From an uncultured Ruminococcus sp. (lineage in GTDB: Bacteria; Bacillota; Clostridia; Oscillospirales; Acutalibacteraceae), in the NCBI GenBank assembly GCA_902783815.1, contig CACZSM010000057.1:1-7173 (forward strand): DNA of 7,173 nt, written 5' to 3'. A model generated the notes under the pieces. That model searched no databases. It was not told where the DNA came from and saw nothing but the letters and a program-made list of their open reading frames with translations. The number at the start of each line of letters is the position of its first letter. Within the stretch, counting starts at the first letter, position 1. This document shows positions 6,784 to 7,173 of this stretch, piece after piece. Both the position numbers and the translations under genes were made by a program.

Positions 6784-6901
6784 TTTTTTCAGCCTTTATA
6801 TTTACCCTGGCAACAGGCTGCGAGCGAGCAACCAGGCGGAGCAGCGTCCCGACGACTTAGGGCAGCACCGTCTGAAACACAGCGCAGCAGCGCTGAAAAA
6901 A
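6784..6901 (-). promoter_or_regulatory. Candidate structured 5' leader of the pullulanase mRNA
   Basis: This segment lies between the proposed promoter and the ribosome site of the pullulanase gene and is much richer in G and C than the flanking intergenic DNA. On the minus strand TTTTTTCAGC (6901-6892) is perfectly complementary to GCTGAAAAAA (6793-6784) and could close the whole segment. Inside are CCTGG (6836-6832) paired with CCAGG (6810-6806), a GGTTGC/GCAGCC hairpin (6833-6828 with 6821-6816) and a CAGCGC/GCGCTG hairpin (6895-6890 with 6885-6880). CAGCCT (6820-6815) can also pair with AGGCTG (6795-6790), which would break the closing helix. It could be a cis-acting RNA, a small degenerate repeat element, or GC-rich sequence with chance pairing. 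I do not recognise a known riboswitch family. Confidence 0.4.
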
Positions 6902-6930
6902 CCACAGGCATAGCTGAAACATCATAACAT

Positions 6931-6939
6931 ATTATAACA
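6931..6939 (-). promoter_or_regulatory. Extended -10 promoter for the pullulanase gene
   Basis: On the minus strand TGTTATAAT (6939-6931) is a perfect extended -10 element. The sequence at -35 spacing (TTTATT, 6959-6954) is weak. Transcription would start near 6924, giving a leader of about 158 nt that contains the candidate structured segment. Confidence 0.55.
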
Positions 6940-7041
6940 TTTTCCAGTCCCGAAATAAACCGATTTTCCACATTTTTGAACCGCCTTTCATACAAATTTT
7001 AGATTACTTTTTCAGTTATTCTGCACAAAACAAAATTAGAC

Positions 7042-7173
7042 TTACTGTGAAGTATCCTGCTTAACATTAACAAAACTCATAACCTTGTCATAGTATGAGA
7101 GGGTAAGTCTGCCGCTGGCGGCGTCATATGCCATACAGACAGGATCACTGTCATCTGAAACGATAGTAATAAA
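7042..7173 (-). CDS. Unrecognised protein, C-terminal 43 residues
   Basis: A reading frame enters from the right edge and ends at a TAA at 7044-7042. The visible residues include SDDSDPVCMAYDAASGRL, then a segment with LTLSYYDKVMSFVNV, ending KQDTSQ. The alternation of polar and hydrophobic residues suggests beta structure, but no motif is diagnostic and I do not recognise a family. Codon use and base composition resemble the pullulanase gene rather than the ricin-domain gene. It lies upstream of the pullulanase on the same strand, about 105 nt before that gene's proposed promoter. No hairpin-plus-T-tract follows the stop codon, so read-through into the pullulanase leader is possible. The alternative, a chance open frame at the edge, is less likely given 43 uninterrupted codons in this composition. 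Confidence 0.55.
   Translation of the reverse strand, partial: FITIVSDDSDPVCMAYDAASGRLTLSYYDKVMSFVNVKQDTSQ

Noticed and set aside
6827..6862. Resemblance of a CCGCCTGG stretch in the pullulanase leader to the ZTP riboswitch core
   Set aside because: Only this short string matches; the rest of the ZTP consensus and its pseudoknot partner are missing, and ZTP riboswitches control folate or purine genes rather than pullulanases.
6932..6973. A 13-codon ORF on the minus strand behind AGGCGG upstream of the pullulanase gene
   Set aside because: It has well-spaced ribosome-site-like bases, but it overlaps the extended -10 element and so would not be on the transcript from that promoter; it is short enough to be chance.
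6789..6995. A 68-codon minus-strand frame across the pullulanase leader
   Set aside because: It starts at TTG, spans the proposed promoter, shows Cys/Ala/Arg-rich composition typical of GC-rich noncoding DNA, and no domain is visible.

Overview
The window looks like chromosomal DNA of a low-to-moderate GC, Gram-positive gut or rumen Clostridium relative, most plausibly in the Ruminococcus/Oscillospiraceae group. The reasons are the AAGGAG/GGGAGG-type ribosome sites, the sigma-A-like promoters, the HflX and branched-chain aminotransferase sequences, and a large secreted starch-debranching enzyme with a low-complexity linker and a Gram-positive-style C-terminal anchor. The species assignment is inference; nothing in the window fixes it.

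Layout. (1) Positions 1-693, minus strand: the N-terminal 231 codons of a secreted protein with a ricin-type beta-trefoil domain. It begins at a TTG codon and runs off the left edge. It is clearly more AT-rich than the genes to its right. Its promoter lies about 100 bp upstream, leaving a leader with a possible 10-codon upstream ORF. (2) Positions 694-919: a very AT-rich divergent intergenic region holding promoters for both flanking genes. (3) Positions 920-2167, plus strand: hflX, a ribosome-associated GTPase. (4) Positions 2253-3278, plus strand: ilvE, a branched-chain aminotransferase, behind a perfect TTGACA-17-TATAAT promoter. (5) Positions 3289-3382: two back-to-back terminators separating convergent genes. 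(6) Positions 3413-6766, minus strand: a 1117-residue secreted type I pullulanase (GH13) with an N-terminal starch-binding-like module, CBM48, catalytic domain, an unassigned C-terminal module, an eight-copy DENSK(T/P) linker, an Asn/Ser/Gly-rich stretch and a hydrophobic, Lys-rich tail. (7) Positions 6767-6939, minus strand: a GC-rich, potentially structured 5' leader of the pullulanase mRNA, preceded by an extended -10 promoter. (8) Positions 7042-7173, minus strand: the last 43 codons of an unrecognised protein entering from the right.

The genes do not form one pathway. hflX and ilvE are housekeeping genes, each with its own promoter. The pullulanase is an extracellular enzyme for alpha-1,6 branches of starch, glycogen or pullulan and is a single-gene unit between a promoter and a terminator. 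The lectin-like gene may also serve contact with carbohydrate, but that is a guess from one domain.

The most interesting item is the pullulanase leader. A 10-bp inverted repeat (6784-6793 with 6892-6901) could close a roughly 118-nt RNA domain ending four bases before the Shine-Dalgarno sequence, and the 3' strand of that helix could instead pair with a segment inside the domain. This resembles a switching or attenuating leader, but it matches no family I can name and rests only on base-pairing read by eye.
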